From contig DASSNG010000068.1 in assembly GCA_035688135.1 (NCBI GenBank), forward strand, positions 1 through 14,161: DNA of 14,161 bases, given 5' to 3'. This stretch comes from JAIFWC01 sp035688135 (lineage in GTDB: Bacteria; Patescibacteriota; Saccharimonadia; Saccharimonadales; UBA10212). Positions 1 through 5,825 of the stretch are shown piece by piece (the first letter of the stretch is position 1; each line of letters opens with the position of its first letter). The translations under genes and the position numbers were made by a program. The notes under the pieces were generated by a model. That model was not told the DNA's origin. It did not search any database and saw only the letters and a program-made list of their open reading frames with translations.

Positions 1-400
1 TGCTGTAGCGGTTGGCCAGTTCGCCGCTTATCATACGGCTTTCAAGGTCCTTTAAGTGGCGGATGCGGCCGCCGATAGTTGTGACGTTGGTCAGCATCCC
101 TCCCAGCCACCGTTCGGTGACATAGGGCATGCCGGTCGCCAGGGCGACTTCTTTTATCTTATCCTTGGCCTGCCGTTTGGTGCTGACTAAAAGCACCTGC
201 TTGCCGGCGGCTGACGTATCGGTTATGAATGCAAGCGCCTTATCCAGAGCCTCTACGGTCTTGGTAAGGTCTATGATGTGTCCGCCATCGCGCTTACTGT
301 GGATGTAAGGCGCCATGCGCGGGTGCCAGCGGCTGGTCTGGTGGCCAAAGTGGGCGCCGGCTTCCAATAATTTCTTTATATCTACCTCTTTGGTAGCCAT
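1..400 (-). CDS. rpsB: 30S ribosomal protein S2 (partial, N-terminal 133 codons)
   Basis: S2 is a structural protein of the small ribosomal subunit and is needed for binding of S1 and mRNA. Only the 5' part is present; the gene runs off the left edge. The translation begins MATKEVDIKKLLEAGAHFGH and carries typical S2 signatures: GAHFGHQTSRWHPRM near residue 15, IIDLTKT near residue 45 and RWLGGMLTN near residue 95. The ATG at 398-400 is supported by a Shine-Dalgarno AAAGGA nine to ten bases upstream. A strong promoter lies at 502-530, which leaves a leader of about 95 bases containing a hairpin at 434-463. In many bacteria tsf (EF-Ts) follows rpsB, but that region is outside the window. Family assignment is very secure. 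Confidence 0.97.
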   Translation of the reverse strand, partial: MATKEVDIKKLLEAGAHFGHQTSRWHPRMAPYIHSKRDGGHIIDLTKTVEALDKALAFITDTSAAGKQVLLVSTKRQAKDKIKEVALATGMPYVTERWLGGMLTNVTTIGGRIRHLKDLESRMISGELANRYS

Positions 401-433
401 GATTTTGAATCCTTTCTCTTCGGTAAGCGCTTG

Positions 434-463
434 CCTGCCAGATCCTGCACGGATGTTGGCGGG
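434..463 (-). promoter_or_regulatory. Hairpin in the rpsB 5' leader, candidate S2 autoregulation site
   Basis: In the predicted rpsB leader the RNA can fold into an interrupted stem. Bases 434-435 pair with 462-463, 437-440 with 457-460, and 442-445 with 451-454, around a five-base loop. Bacterial rpsB mRNAs are often repressed by S2 binding to their leader (established for E. coli). Linking this hairpin to that role is inference, because no consensus was compared. Confidence 0.35.
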
Positions 464-501
464 AGGATGATTCGCGCTCCCTGCTTAATGTTTACCCGGT
501 T

Positions 502-530
502 ATTTTACTTCTAAAGAGGTTAATTTGCAA
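502..530 (-). promoter_or_regulatory. Promoter of rpsB
   Basis: On the minus strand the -35 is TTGCAA (530-525), the spacer is 17 bases and the -10 is TAAAAT (507-502). This is close to the sigma-70 consensus with ideal spacing. Predicted transcription starts near 495, about 95 bases before the rpsB ATG. It sits just beyond the stop of the upstream 197-aa gene, so rpsB can be transcribed independently of it. Confidence 0.7.
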
Positions 531-551
531 TATCCCGGGTATTTTTAGCCC

Positions 552-1145
552 TTAGAATCCGGAGGCGTGCTGGTAAAAGCTCTCGTTGGCCCTATCCGCG
601 AAATCGGGGTTGAGCTTAGGGTCCCGGGCGGCCACGTTAAGATCCCAGTACAAGCCGATTTGGCGGCTGCTTTCGGCTAATAGCGCTTCGGCTTCCTCAT
701 CCGTAAAATCACCGGCCTTCAGGCGCGCTTCGATTTCCGGGTCAAGCTCCTGCACGGTCTCCACCCTGCCGTAGCCGCCTTTGCCGTAATTAGTACCAAA
801 ATAAACCTTGAACTGGGCGGCTTCTTCAGGAAACCTGGTAGCCAGCTGCGAGTATCGGTCCTTTCCGGGTTCATAAGGTCCTTCCACCGCCGGGAAACCG
901 TAAACCAGCGCGAAATCTTCCCTCCACCCGTCTTTGGCCACCACGATCCTGACTGAAGTGGGAGCATAAGGCAAAGGCGCCCCTTCGCCGGCGACTAGCG
1001 CCTGCAGATACCTGAAGACGGAAGGCGTAGTGTTATATTCGGCAGCCACCTCTTCTCCTAAAGCGGCCCTGTCTTTGATAGGTTCGCCCTCTTCCTGAGC
1101 CAAATCGTTGCTCAAAGCCAGTCGTATCAAATTCTCGTTAGGCAT
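552..1145 (-). CDS. Hypothetical 197-aa acidic cytosolic protein
   Basis: I do not recognise this protein. It has no signal peptide, no membrane segment and no cysteine. It is acidic, with charged N-terminal (about residues 1-35) and C-terminal (about 130-175) helical-looking stretches. The middle part (about 60-130) is rich in aromatics and glycine, with a YFGTNYGKGGYGR segment near residues 115-127. The ATG at 1143-1145 has a Shine-Dalgarno AGGAG seven bases upstream and a consensus-like promoter at 1168-1196, so it is probably expressed. Codon use matches the neighbouring housekeeping genes, including ATA and AAA codons, so it looks native. It lies directly upstream of rpsB on the same strand, but rpsB has its own promoter, so a functional link is not implied. 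Confidence 0.8.
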   Translation of the reverse strand: MPNENLIRLALSNDLAQEEGEPIKDRAALGEEVAAEYNTTPSVFRYLQALVAGEGAPLPYAPTSVRIVVAKDGWREDFALVYGFPAVEGPYEPGKDRYSQLATRFPEEAAQFKVYFGTNYGKGGYGRVETVQELDPEIEARLKAGDFTDEEAEALLAESSRQIGLYWDLNVAARDPKLNPDFADRANESFYQHASGF

Positions 1146-1167
1146 CCAGAATCTCCTATTTCAGATA

Positions 1168-1196
1168 AAAATAGCACCGGGCCCGCCAAATATCAA
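1168..1196 (-). promoter_or_regulatory. Promoter of the 197-aa gene
   Basis: On the minus strand TTGATA (1196-1191), a 17-base spacer and TATTTT (1173-1168). The predicted start near 1161 gives a short leader of about 15 bases that still contains the AGGAG ribosome binding site. It diverges from the promoter of the operon at 1347. Confidence 0.55.
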
Positions 1197-1210
1197 TCAG
1201 CTTTCTAAAA

Positions 1211-1239
1211 TTGCCCGTTTATTATAATTATGGTAAAGT
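1211..1239 (+). promoter_or_regulatory. Candidate promoter of the 1347-2005 operon
   Basis: TTGCCC (1211-1216), a 17-base spacer and TAAAGT (1234-1239), preceded by TGG, which is an extended -10 (TGn). The surroundings are AT-rich and include another TATAAT at 1223-1228 without a good -35. Transcription from here would begin near 1246 and give a leader of about 100 bases before the first gene. Confidence 0.45.
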
Positions 1240-1285
1240 AAATATAACTCTCGGCTCCACACGAGGTATGATTCTTCGTTTCTGC

Positions 1286-1313
1286 CACCCTTGGCGAGTC
1301 CGGGCTGAGGGTG
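1286..1313 (+). promoter_or_regulatory. Stable hairpin in the leader of the 1347-2005 operon
   Basis: CACCCTTGGC (1286-1295) can pair along all ten bases with GCTGAGGGTG (1304-1313), using two G-U pairs, around an eight-base loop. It lies 33 bases upstream of the preferred GTG start and buries the alternative GTG at 1311. It does not match a riboswitch class I recognise. A second weak fold (CTAT at 1326-1329 with ATAG at 1341-1344) would place the Shine-Dalgarno GGAGGT in its loop. A regulatory role is inference. Confidence 0.4.
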
Positions 1314-1346
1314 TACCCATACAACCTATCGGAGGTTCGAATAGCT

Positions 1347-1619
1347 GTGGTTTATTCGATTGACTTGGCTCACGGCATCCAACTCGAAGAGGAAGGCGTC
1401 GGCGCCGGTTCCATCTGGCGCTGCCTGAGACCCAGCGGCGAGACCTTCGCCATGCTGGAGGTGCTTGGCACCGACAGCGGCCGGCTCAGCCTGAAGGTCT
1501 ATGCCGGCGAGACCGGCCTGTGGGGCAACTCCCTGCCGGAAGTACGCGAACTCCACCGCCTGGAACCGGCGGAGTTCGTCAGCCGCAAGAACGAGGGCAC
1601 GCTGGTCCGCGTGAACTAG
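1347..1619 (+). CDS. Hypothetical 90-aa protein, first gene of a two-gene operon
   Basis: I do not recognise this protein. I chose the GTG at 1347-1349 because a full Shine-Dalgarno GGAGGT (1331-1336) lies ten bases before it. The in-frame GTG at 1311 has no usable site and sits inside a hairpin stem. The protein is acidic and soluble, with no membrane segment. Alternating stretches such as ETFAMLEVL and GRLSLKVYAG suggest a small beta-rich fold. By hand count about 15 of 91 codons end in A or T, clearly fewer than in neighbouring genes. The next gene follows after 17 bases with its own Shine-Dalgarno, so the two are very likely co-transcribed and may work together. Horizontal acquisition is a reasonable inference from codon use. 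Confidence 0.65.
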   Translation: MVYSIDLAHGIQLEEEGVGAGSIWRCLRPSGETFAMLEVLGTDSGRLSLKVYAGETGLWGNSLPEVRELHRLEPAEFVSRKNEGTLVRVN

Positions 1620-1636
1620 ACACGAAGGGGGTCCTG

Positions 1637-2005
1637 ATGAACGGCTTCAGCTGCAGGCTGTCTTTCGACCCGGCTTTCGCGGCCGGACATCCCCACCAGG
1701 TCAGCCTGGTCGAGGACTTCGTCGAAAGGCTGCTGTGCCGGGAACTGAAGAGGCTGCCGGGGAGTGAATTCCCGGGCTTCTTCGACAACTTGCCGTCCGA
1801 CTACCGGCTGGACCGCCAGGTCGGGCGCAAGTGCATCTACGTCAAGGTCTGGGTGGGGCTGCCCCCCACCCACGAGCTGCCGCAGCAGTCCCAGCGGCTC
1901 TGCGAGGTGCTGATGTCCAGGATCGGCGCCAAGTTCAGCGATCTGCGGACGCACCTGGAAATCGAGGTGCGCTCCGCCGACGCCCTGGCCGCCGCCGCGG
2001 CCTGA
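1637..2005 (+). CDS. Hypothetical 122-aa protein, second gene of a two-gene operon
   Basis: I do not recognise this protein. The ATG at 1637 is preferred over an upstream in-frame start because AAGGGGGT lies just before it and because the longer version would overlap the previous gene. It has no signal peptide or membrane segment. The sequence looks like an alpha/beta domain: a helix near residues 21-40 (SLVEDFVERLLCRELKRL), a strand near 64-75 (KCIYVKVWVGLP), a helix near 82-98, and a strand near 105-112 (HLEIEVRS). It ends in a run of alanines. Three cysteines are present (about residues 6, 34 and 66), with one more near 89. Only about 10 of 122 codons end in A or T and there are no ATA or AAA codons, unlike the neighbours. 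The stop is TGA. Confidence 0.7.
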   Translation: MNGFSCRLSFDPAFAAGHPHQVSLVEDFVERLLCRELKRLPGSEFPGFFDNLPSDYRLDRQVGRKCIYVKVWVGLPPTHELPQQSQRLCEVLMSRIGAKFSDLRTHLEIEVRSADALAAAAA

Positions 2006-2029
2006 ACCACGCCGTACCACTCCGAGGGC

Positions 2030-2068
2030 GCCCAGCCCCAAACCTGAACAGCAGGTTTGGGGCTGGGC
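2030..2068 (+). terminator. Perfect 17-bp inverted repeat after the two-gene operon
   Basis: CCCAGCCCCAAACCTG (2031-2046) and its exact complement (2052-2067) flank a five-base loop, and G2030 pairs with C2068. It begins 25 bases after the TGA of the second gene. No T-run follows, so it may be a processing or stability structure, or a Rho-independent terminator of atypical form. A weaker GC-rich hairpin (2077-2084 with 2100-2107) follows directly. Confidence 0.55.
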
Positions 2069-2149
2069 TAACGCGACCGGCCGCTTAAGCGTCAACCGCG
2101 CGGCCGGCGCTTCATCCACTTACGAAACCTTATAACAATATTAGAGGTG

Positions 2150-2178
2150 TTGACCAACAGAGGTAAATCCGCTAGAAT
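2150..2178 (+). promoter_or_regulatory. Promoter of rpmE
   Basis: TTGACC (2150-2155), a 17-base spacer and TAGAAT (2173-2178) form an almost consensus sigma-70 promoter. The predicted start near 2185 leaves only about five bases before the rpmE ATG at 2190, so the mRNA would be nearly leaderless. Confidence 0.75.
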
Positions 2179-2189
2179 ATCCTGGTTAT

Positions 2190-2549
2190 ATGAAAAAAGG
2201 TGTACATCCGGATAACTACCGTCCTGTCGTTTTTCAGGACAGTAATAATAACTCCACAATCATTACCCGCTCGACGGTAGCCACCGACGAGACTATTACC
2301 GTTGATGGCGTTGAATATCCTTTGGTAAAGATCCATATCAGCAGCTCCTCGCATCCTTTCTTTACCGGCGAAGAGCGCATCGTAGACGTTGAAGGCCGCG
2401 TAGACAGGTTCAAAGCCCGCCAGGCAGCGGCAGCTGCCGCCCGCGAGGCCAAGTCCAAGGCCGGCCCCAAGACTCCCAAGAAGATACGCGTTGATGAAAC
2501 TCAGAAAATCGGCGCCAAGACCGCCAAGCCCGGCAAAGCCGCCGAATAA
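2190..2549 (+). CDS. rpmE: 50S ribosomal protein L31, zinc-free (type B-like) with C-terminal extension
   Basis: L31 bridges the two ribosomal subunits near the central protuberance. The first 78 or so residues match the family: MKKGVHPDNYRPVVFQDSNN at the start, RSTV near 27, SHPFFTG at 54-60 and VDVEGRVDRFKAR at 66-78. No cysteine is present, so the zinc-binding motif of the C+ form is absent and this is the type B form. Residues 79-119 form a Lys/Ala/Pro-rich basic tail that makes the protein longer than typical type B proteins; it may contact rRNA. No Shine-Dalgarno precedes the ATG, and the promoter -10 ends 11 bases upstream. prfA follows after 67 bases with a weak terminator between, so partial read-through is possible. 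The gene symbol could also be written rpmE2. Confidence 0.95.
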   Translation: MKKGVHPDNYRPVVFQDSNNNSTIITRSTVATDETITVDGVEYPLVKIHISSSSHPFFTGEERIVDVEGRVDRFKARQAAAAAAREAKSKAGPKTPKKIRVDETQKIGAKTAKPGKAAE

Positions 2550-2565
2550 CTGGATAACCATAATG

Positions 2566-2599
2566 CTTCCCGGCCGATAGGTTTTAAGGGAAGTTTTTT
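2566..2599 (+). terminator. Weak Rho-independent terminator after rpmE
   Basis: CTTCCC (2566-2571) pairs with GGGAAG (2588-2593), followed at once by six T residues (2594-2599). The stem is short and the loop is 16 bases, so termination may be partial. The T-run leads directly into the -10-like bases before prfA. Confidence 0.45.
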
Positions 2600-2606
2600 A
2601 TACACT
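2599..2606 (+). promoter_or_regulatory. Possible -10 element of prfA
   Basis: TATACA (2599-2604), overlapped by TACACT (2601-2606), lies about 10 bases before the prfA ATG. No convincing -35 sits at the right distance, so prfA may depend on read-through from rpmE. The placement fits the near-leaderless pattern seen elsewhere in the window. Confidence 0.3.
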
Positions 2607-2616
2607 GAGTAAGAAT

Positions 2617-3675
2617 ATGGACCGTCAGGAAAACGACTTGCGCCAAGAATACGAAGGCCTGCAGCAGCGGCTGTCAGACCCGGGTATTTATTCGTCCAAG
2701 GATTATCCTAAGCTGGCCCGCAGGCAGGCCGAGCTGGAAAAAGTCATAAGTCTGTTCGATAAGCGTTCCGAACTGGAAACCCACGCTGAAGAAGCCCGGA
2801 AGATGGCCGTCGGCACCGATGCGGAGCTGGCCGAGCTGGCTAAGGCGGAGCTTGAAGATTTAGAAAGGCAGCGTATCCGCAACGAAGATGAGCTGATGCA
2901 GGCGCTGCTGCCCAAAGACCCTAACGATGACCGCGACTGTATAGTGGAAATCCGCGCCGCAGCGGGGGGAGACGAAGCCAGCCTGTTCGCCGGCGACCTT
3001 TACCGCATGTATAGCCGCTGGTGCGAAACCCATGGGTATAAAGCCGAGCTTATAAATGAAAGCCCTTCCGAAGCCGGAGGCTTCAAGGAAATCATCTTCA
3101 TGGTGCGCGGCGAAAACGCTTATAAGAAACTTAAGTTCGAGGCCGGCGTCCACCGCGTACAGCGCATCCCGGTCACCGAGAGCCAGGGCCGCATCCATAC
3201 CAGCACCGTAACCGTAGCCGTGCTGCCTGAAGCCGAAGAAACCGACGTAGAAATCCGCCCCGAAGATATCCGCGTGGACGTGTTCCGGGCCAGCGGCCAC
3301 GGCGGCCAGTCTGTTAATACCACCGACAGCGCCGTGCGCATAACCCACCTGCCCTCGGGCATAGTCGTTTCCCAGCAGGACGAGAAAAGCCAGATAAAGA
3401 ACCGCGACAAAGCTATGAGTGTGTTAAGAAGCCGCCTGCTCGCCCAAAAAATCGAAGAAGAGCAAAAGCAGCTTACCGACGCCCGCCGCTCGCTTATCGG
3501 CTCCGGCGACCGGGCCGAAAAAATCCGCACTTATAACTTCCCCCAAGACCGCATAACCGACCATCGCATCGGCTACAGCCGCAGTAATCTGCCGGCCGCC
3601 CTGAACGGCGAAATCGATGACATCATGGAGCAGCTGTCCGCCCGGGAGGCGGAACTCCTTAAATCAGGCGAGTAA
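2617..3675 (+). CDS. prfA: Peptide chain release factor 1 (RF1)
   Basis: RF1 reads UAA and UAG stop codons in the ribosomal A site and triggers hydrolysis of peptidyl-tRNA. At 352 aa it has the normal length. An N-terminal coiled-coil-like domain covers about residues 1-110. The stop-codon-reading tripeptide is PVT at about 185-187, in the place of the PxT motif that distinguishes RF1 from the SPF of RF2. The catalytic GGQ is at about 229-231, in GHGGQSVNTTDSAVR, and is the methylation target of PrmC. The ATG at 2617 has no Shine-Dalgarno. The stop codon TAA shares its last base with the prmC ATG (TAATG), so the two genes are translationally coupled. The assignment is secure. Confidence 0.97.
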   Translation: MDRQENDLRQEYEGLQQRLSDPGIYSSKDYPKLARRQAELEKVISLFDKRSELETHAEEARKMAVGTDAELAELAKAELEDLERQRIRNEDELMQALLPKDPNDDRDCIVEIRAAAGGDEASLFAGDLYRMYSRWCETHGYKAELINESPSEAGGFKEIIFMVRGENAYKKLKFEAGVHRVQRIPVTESQGRIHTSTVTVAVLPEAEETDVEIRPEDIRVDVFRASGHGGQSVNTTDSAVRITHLPSGIVVSQQDEKSQIKNRDKAMSVLRSRLLAQKIEEEQKQLTDARRSLIGSGDRAEKIRTYNFPQDRITDHRIGYSRSNLPAALNGEIDDIMEQLSAREAELLKSGE

Positions 3676-4481
3676 TGAATCTGGGGACCTGTCTGAACTA
3701 TGGCCAGAATAAACTCCACAAAGCCGGCATAAGCTCGTCCCGGCTGGACACGCTGATCCTGATCGAGGATCTGCTGCACAAAGACAGAGGCTGGATCCTG
3801 GCTCACCCGGAACACGAAATCAGCAAAAGGCAGTTCAGAAGACTGGACCGTAAATTAGACCGCAGGACAAAACATGTACCTCTGGCTTATATCCGCGGTT
3901 TCACGGAGTTTTACGGCCGCAGATTCAAGGTCAACCGGCACGTCCTGGAGCCTCGCCCCGAAAGCGAGACCATGATTGAGCTGCTTTTAAGCCTGGACTT
4001 GCCGCGAAATCCCGCTATCGCCGACATCGGCACCGGCAACGGCGCACTGGGCATCACGGCAGCCCTGGAAATACCGGAAAGCACCGTGGACTTATACGAA
4101 ATCAGTTCCGGCGCCCTGGCTGTGGCAAAACATAATACCCACCTGCATGAACTTCATCTGAGGACCCGCAAGATGAATCTGCTCAGCCGTCCGCTGCGGC
4201 CATACGACGCCCTGCTGTGCAATCTGCCCTACGTGCCAGACCACTGGGAAATCAACAAGGCGGCGCTTGCCGAGCCGAAAATAGCTATTTTCGGCGGCGA
4301 GGACGGTCTTGATTTATACCGTAAGTTATTCAAGCAGCTGGAGCGCTTCACCTGGAAGCCCAGGTTCGTCCTTACCGAAGCCCTGCCCCCGCAGCATAAA
4401 CACCTGGAGTCTATCGCCGCAGAACACGGGTTTTCCCTGTACCATTCCCAGGACTTCATACAGGTATTTAAGAATTCTTAA
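3675..4481 (+). CDS. prmC: Release factor glutamine methyltransferase PrmC (HemK family)
   Basis: PrmC uses S-adenosylmethionine to methylate the Gln of the GGQ motif of RF1 and RF2, which raises termination efficiency. The 268-aa protein has an N-terminal helical substrate-binding domain (about 1-90), a RPESE motif at 94-98 (canonical RPETE), and SAM motif I DIGTGNG at about 117-123 in a Rossmann-type domain. The catalytic tetrapeptide that reads NPPY in most members is NLPY here (about 183-186). The preceding residue context (ALLCNLPYVPDHW) and the following IFGGEDGLDLY are as expected for the family. It overlaps the prfA stop by one base and therefore forms a coupled pair with its substrate. 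It converges with htrA and the two stop codons overlap. Confidence 0.92.
   Translation: MNLGTCLNYGQNKLHKAGISSSRLDTLILIEDLLHKDRGWILAHPEHEISKRQFRRLDRKLDRRTKHVPLAYIRGFTEFYGRRFKVNRHVLEPRPESETMIELLLSLDLPRNPAIADIGTGNGALGITAALEIPESTVDLYEISSGALAVAKHNTHLHELHLRTRKMNLLSRPLRPYDALLCNLPYVPDHWEINKAALAEPKIAIFGGEDGLDLYRKLFKQLERFTWKPRFVLTEALPPQHKHLESIAAEHGFSLYHSQDFIQVFKNS
4468..4481. repeat. 14-bp perfect palindrome carrying both convergent stop codons
   Basis: TTAAGAATTCTTAA reads the same on both strands. Its right end holds the prmC TAA (4479-4481) and, on the other strand, the htrA TAA (4480-4478). The two genes share these bases, and no separate terminator hairpin lies between them. Confidence 0.5.
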
Positions 4482-5752
4482 CCTGTGGGCGCTGCGGCTA
4501 AAGTAACCTGGAGCGTCAGCGATTTGCCATCCCGGTTAACGCTCAGCGTAACCTTGTCCCCGACCTTAAAGCGGCTTAGAGCGGCCGTCAGGCTGGTTTT
4601 GTCGTCAATATTGATGTTATTAAGCTTTGTGATGACGTCGTGGTCTTTGATACCGGCTTTGTCGGCGGGGCTTCCCGGCACCACCGCCGGATCAGTATCT
4701 CCGCTGACAACATAAGCTCCCCGGCTGACTTTCAGGTTATATTCCTGCGCCAGGTCGTTTGTCAGCGATACGTAGCGGACACCCAGGTAAGGCTGCTGCA
4801 GTTTGCCGCTGCTCAGCACGCTGGATATCAAAGCCTTAAGGTCGTTGACTGGCTGGGCAAAGCCGATGCTCTGGGCGTTGCTGGCCACGGCCGTATTTAT
4901 ACCTATGACTTCCCCGTTTATATTTACCAGCGGGCCGCCGGAGTTGCCTTCGTTGATTGCGGCATCGGTCTGGAACAGATCGGTAAGGTTCTCGCTGCTG
5001 GTAAGCCCGCTTTGGTCGCCCGCGGTGACGTCCCGTCCGTAGCCGGAAATGATTCCGGTGGTGACGGTGTTCTGGAACTGCCCCAAAGCGTTGCCGATAG
5101 CGATAACCCTGTCGCCCACCTGCACCTGCGACGAGTCGCCCAAGCTTACCGGAACCAGCTTCTTACCTTTAAGGTCCTTTATTTTCAGGAAGGCAATGTC
5201 CTGCGACGAGCTGCTGCTGGTGCGGCCGATGACGTCCACGTTATCGTATTTGGTGCCGTCCGAAAGCGTTACACTGACAGACGTGGTCCCGGCCGGGACC
5301 ACATGCCGGTTGGTAACGATTATGCCGTCTGCGCTGATGATGAATCCGGTGCCGGCGGCCTGCGTCTGCTGGGTCTGCGGAAAGGCAAAACCGAAGAAGT
5401 CCGTGTTGGTGGTGGTCGCCTGTCCGGTAACATCCACGGACACTACGCTCTGGCCGACGTTTTTGGCGATTGATTCGATAAGCTGGCTTTCGTTGGAGAT
5501 GTACTGCTGCCTGGCTTCCCGGCTGGTGGCGATAGCCGTTTTGCCGTGGTTTTGGGCATATGACCCCAGCCAGCCGCCGCCAAAACCCAAAATCAGGCAG
5601 GCCAGAAGCAGAAGCGCCGCCCCGGCCGCCCGCGGCCGTCTTTTGCCGCGCCAGTGCGCCGCGCGTTCCTTAAGGGCACTCATATTTATTAAAGGCTGCT
5701 GCCGGGTAGAATAGGTCCCTGTTTCGTCTTTGGGTTCTTTGTCGTCATTCAT
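4478..5752 (-). CDS. HtrA/DegP-family membrane-anchored serine protease with PDZ domain
   Basis: HtrA proteases degrade or refold misfolded exported proteins at the outer face of the membrane. The 424-aa protein has a basic cytosolic N-terminus, one membrane segment at about 43-62, a linker, a trypsin-like domain at about 95-310 and one PDZ domain at about 320-420. The catalytic triad is visible: His150 in TNRHVV, Asp185 in SQDIAFLKI and Ser271 in GNSGGPL. An oxyanion-loop sequence (INEGNSGGPLVN) is intact, so it should be active. The ATG at 5750-5752 lacks a Shine-Dalgarno; a TAGAAT element lies nine bases upstream. It follows the polytopic membrane gene on the same strand after 73 bases. 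The single anchor and single PDZ resemble the DegS and Gram-positive HtrA layout. Confidence 0.94.
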   Translation of the reverse strand: MNDDKEPKDETGTYSTRQQPLINMSALKERAAHWRGKRRPRAAGAALLLLACLILGFGGGWLGSYAQNHGKTAIATSREARQQYISNESQLIESIAKNVGQSVVSVDVTGQATTTNTDFFGFAFPQTQQTQAAGTGFIISADGIIVTNRHVVPAGTTSVSVTLSDGTKYDNVDVIGRTSSSSSQDIAFLKIKDLKGKKLVPVSLGDSSQVQVGDRVIAIGNALGQFQNTVTTGIISGYGRDVTAGDQSGLTSSENLTDLFQTDAAINEGNSGGPLVNINGEVIGINTAVASNAQSIGFAQPVNDLKALISSVLSSGKLQQPYLGVRYVSLTNDLAQEYNLKVSRGAYVVSGDTDPAVVPGSPADKAGIKDHDVITKLNNINIDDKTSLTAALSRFKVGDKVTLSVNRDGKSLTLQVTLAAAPTG

Positions 5753-5761
5753 GCTTTTTAT

Positions 5762-5790
5762 ATTCTAAAGCTTTTTCTGAATTTTAACTG
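5762..5790 (-). promoter_or_regulatory. Promoter of htrA
   Basis: TAGAAT (5767-5762) on the minus strand, with a poor -35 CAGTTA (5790-5785) at 17 bases. The predicted start near 5755 is about three bases before the ATG, giving a leaderless-type transcript. The region from 5753 to 5825 holds no other feature I can see. Confidence 0.5.
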
Positions 5791-5825
5791 AATTTGGACG
5801 CCCTTTAATAGATTATGGAGCGGTT

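Noticed and set aside
1326..1349. tRNA-like GGTTCGAATAGC that resembles a T-loop
   Set aside because: No T-stem complement, acceptor stem or anticodon arm can be drawn around it. It overlaps the Shine-Dalgarno of the 90-aa gene.
1616..2119. Minus-strand open frame of 167 codons opposite the 122-aa gene
   Set aside because: It is a mirror of a GC-rich gene with strong third-position bias. It has no Shine-Dalgarno and a low-complexity Gly/Gln-rich translation; the plus-strand gene has both a ribosome site and a sensible translation.
2860..3348. Minus-strand open frame opposite prfA
   Set aside because: Shadow of a highly conserved gene; no initiation signals.
4640..5473. Plus-strand open frame of 277 codons across htrA
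   Set aside because: It is antisense to a protease gene with an intact catalytic triad and PDZ domain, and its translation shows no family features.
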